Source: an uncultured Lachnospiraceae bacterium (GTDB lineage Bacteria; Bacillota_A; Clostridia; Lachnospirales; Lachnospiraceae). Taken from it: a DNA stretch of 14,582 bases. The DNA is taken from positions 1-14,582 of the forward strand of contig CAJLNC010000064.1 of assembly GCA_905207905.1 (NCBI GenBank). Direction: 5' to 3'. Below the pieces are notes generated by a model. That model did no database searches, was not told the DNA's origin, and saw only the letters and a program-made list of their open reading frames with translations. The position numbers and the translations under genes were made by a program. Below are positions 14,245 to 14,582 of this stretch, piece by piece; within the stretch, counting starts at the first letter, position 1; every line of letters starts with the position of its first letter.

Positions 14245-14582
14245 TCTACGCTTCCCCCTTTGACTTTCTGCCACAATTTTATCAGCCCGGGATATTCCTT
14301 TTCAGAATCCAAGATCTGCTTTTCCATTGCATCCAGGATATCTTCTCCAAAATCATCTCCTATCCCCGCTTTTTCCCCATGGTAAAACCGGATATTTTCA
14401 GCTCCATAATCCGGGCTCTCATTAAAGAGTTTTCCCATTGCATACGCCTTTTTAAGAGCACGCTCCGCCTGCTGCCGGTTCTTCTGCTCTATACAGCATA
14501 AACACTCCATCTCTGATAATATTGCCCGTAACCGATGCAGGTAGCTGACCTTGCCCGGTTTCTCCAGACCTTCCAGCATTTT
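14241..14582 (-). CDS. C-terminal part of a helical-repeat protein, possibly a regulator; start outside the window
   Basis: 113 residues are visible and the frame is open to the window edge. The sequence is helical and charged, with TPR-like features (LHRLRAILSEMECLCC, then AERALKKAYAMGKLF) and a tail with FGEDILDAMEKQIL and LIKLWQKVKG. It resembles the C-terminal region of helix-turn-helix regulators with tetratricopeptide-like tails found beside ABC exporters in Clostridia, but the DNA-binding part is not in view, so that is only a suggestion. Its TGA overlaps the exporter's ATG, so both are translated from one transcript. Confidence 0.6.
   Translation of the reverse strand, partial: KMLEGLEKPGKVSYLHRLRAILSEMECLCCIEQKNRQQAERALKKAYAMGKLFNESPDYGAENIRFYHGEKAGIGDDFGEDILDAMEKQILDSEKEYPGLIKLWQKVKGGSVE

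Overview
The window looks like a chromosomal segment from a strictly anaerobic, low-to-mid GC Gram-positive bacterium, most likely a gut Lachnospiraceae (Clostridia). This rests on the gene families (MurZ-type MurA, CBS/DRTGG-containing family II pyrophosphatase, OadB with a tiny OadG-like partner, YeiL-like Crp/Fnr regulator), on the strong AGGAG ribosome binding sites and on the sigma-A promoters. The genus is an inference. Every gene except one lies on the minus strand. I saw no mobile element, CRISPR array, tRNA or rRNA.

Reading along the minus strand, from high to low coordinates: (1) 14582-12493 holds the end of a helical-repeat protein, translationally coupled (ATGA) to a single-chain ABC exporter. 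(2) 12464-10759 is a compact regulated unit: a sigma-A promoter, a yybP-ykoY (Mn2+) riboswitch with an overlapping intrinsic terminator and a second perfect palindrome, then oadB (Na+-pump decarboxylase beta subunit) and a 39-aa OadG-like membrane peptide. A large terminator that could serve both directions ends the unit. (3) 10620-9934 (plus strand) is a cysteine-rich Crp/Fnr-family regulator with its own near-consensus promoter. It is divergent from (4) 9592-5494, a phosphonate/phosphite/phosphate-ester ABC importer operon phnD-phnC-phnE-phnE, followed by a calcineurin-like metallophosphoesterase. A CRP-type site (TGTGA-N6-TCATA) sits about 42 bp upstream of the predicted phnD start of transcription, so the divergent regulator may control the operon. 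(5) 5493-4880 is a gene-poor stretch rich in hairpins and palindromes. (6) 4879-1241 is a tight operon: deoB (phosphopentomutase), a CBS-domain inorganic pyrophosphatase, and a flavin reductase with an odd basic low-complexity N-terminal tail. (7) 1234-1 is a strong promoter and the 5' part of murA, cut by the window edge.

The point most worth attention is the Mn2+ riboswitch placed in front of an orphan oadB/oadG-like pair rather than a known manganese exporter. Two further points are the possible Crp-controlled phosphonate/phosphoester uptake operon with its own phosphoesterase, and the structured leader of deoB.
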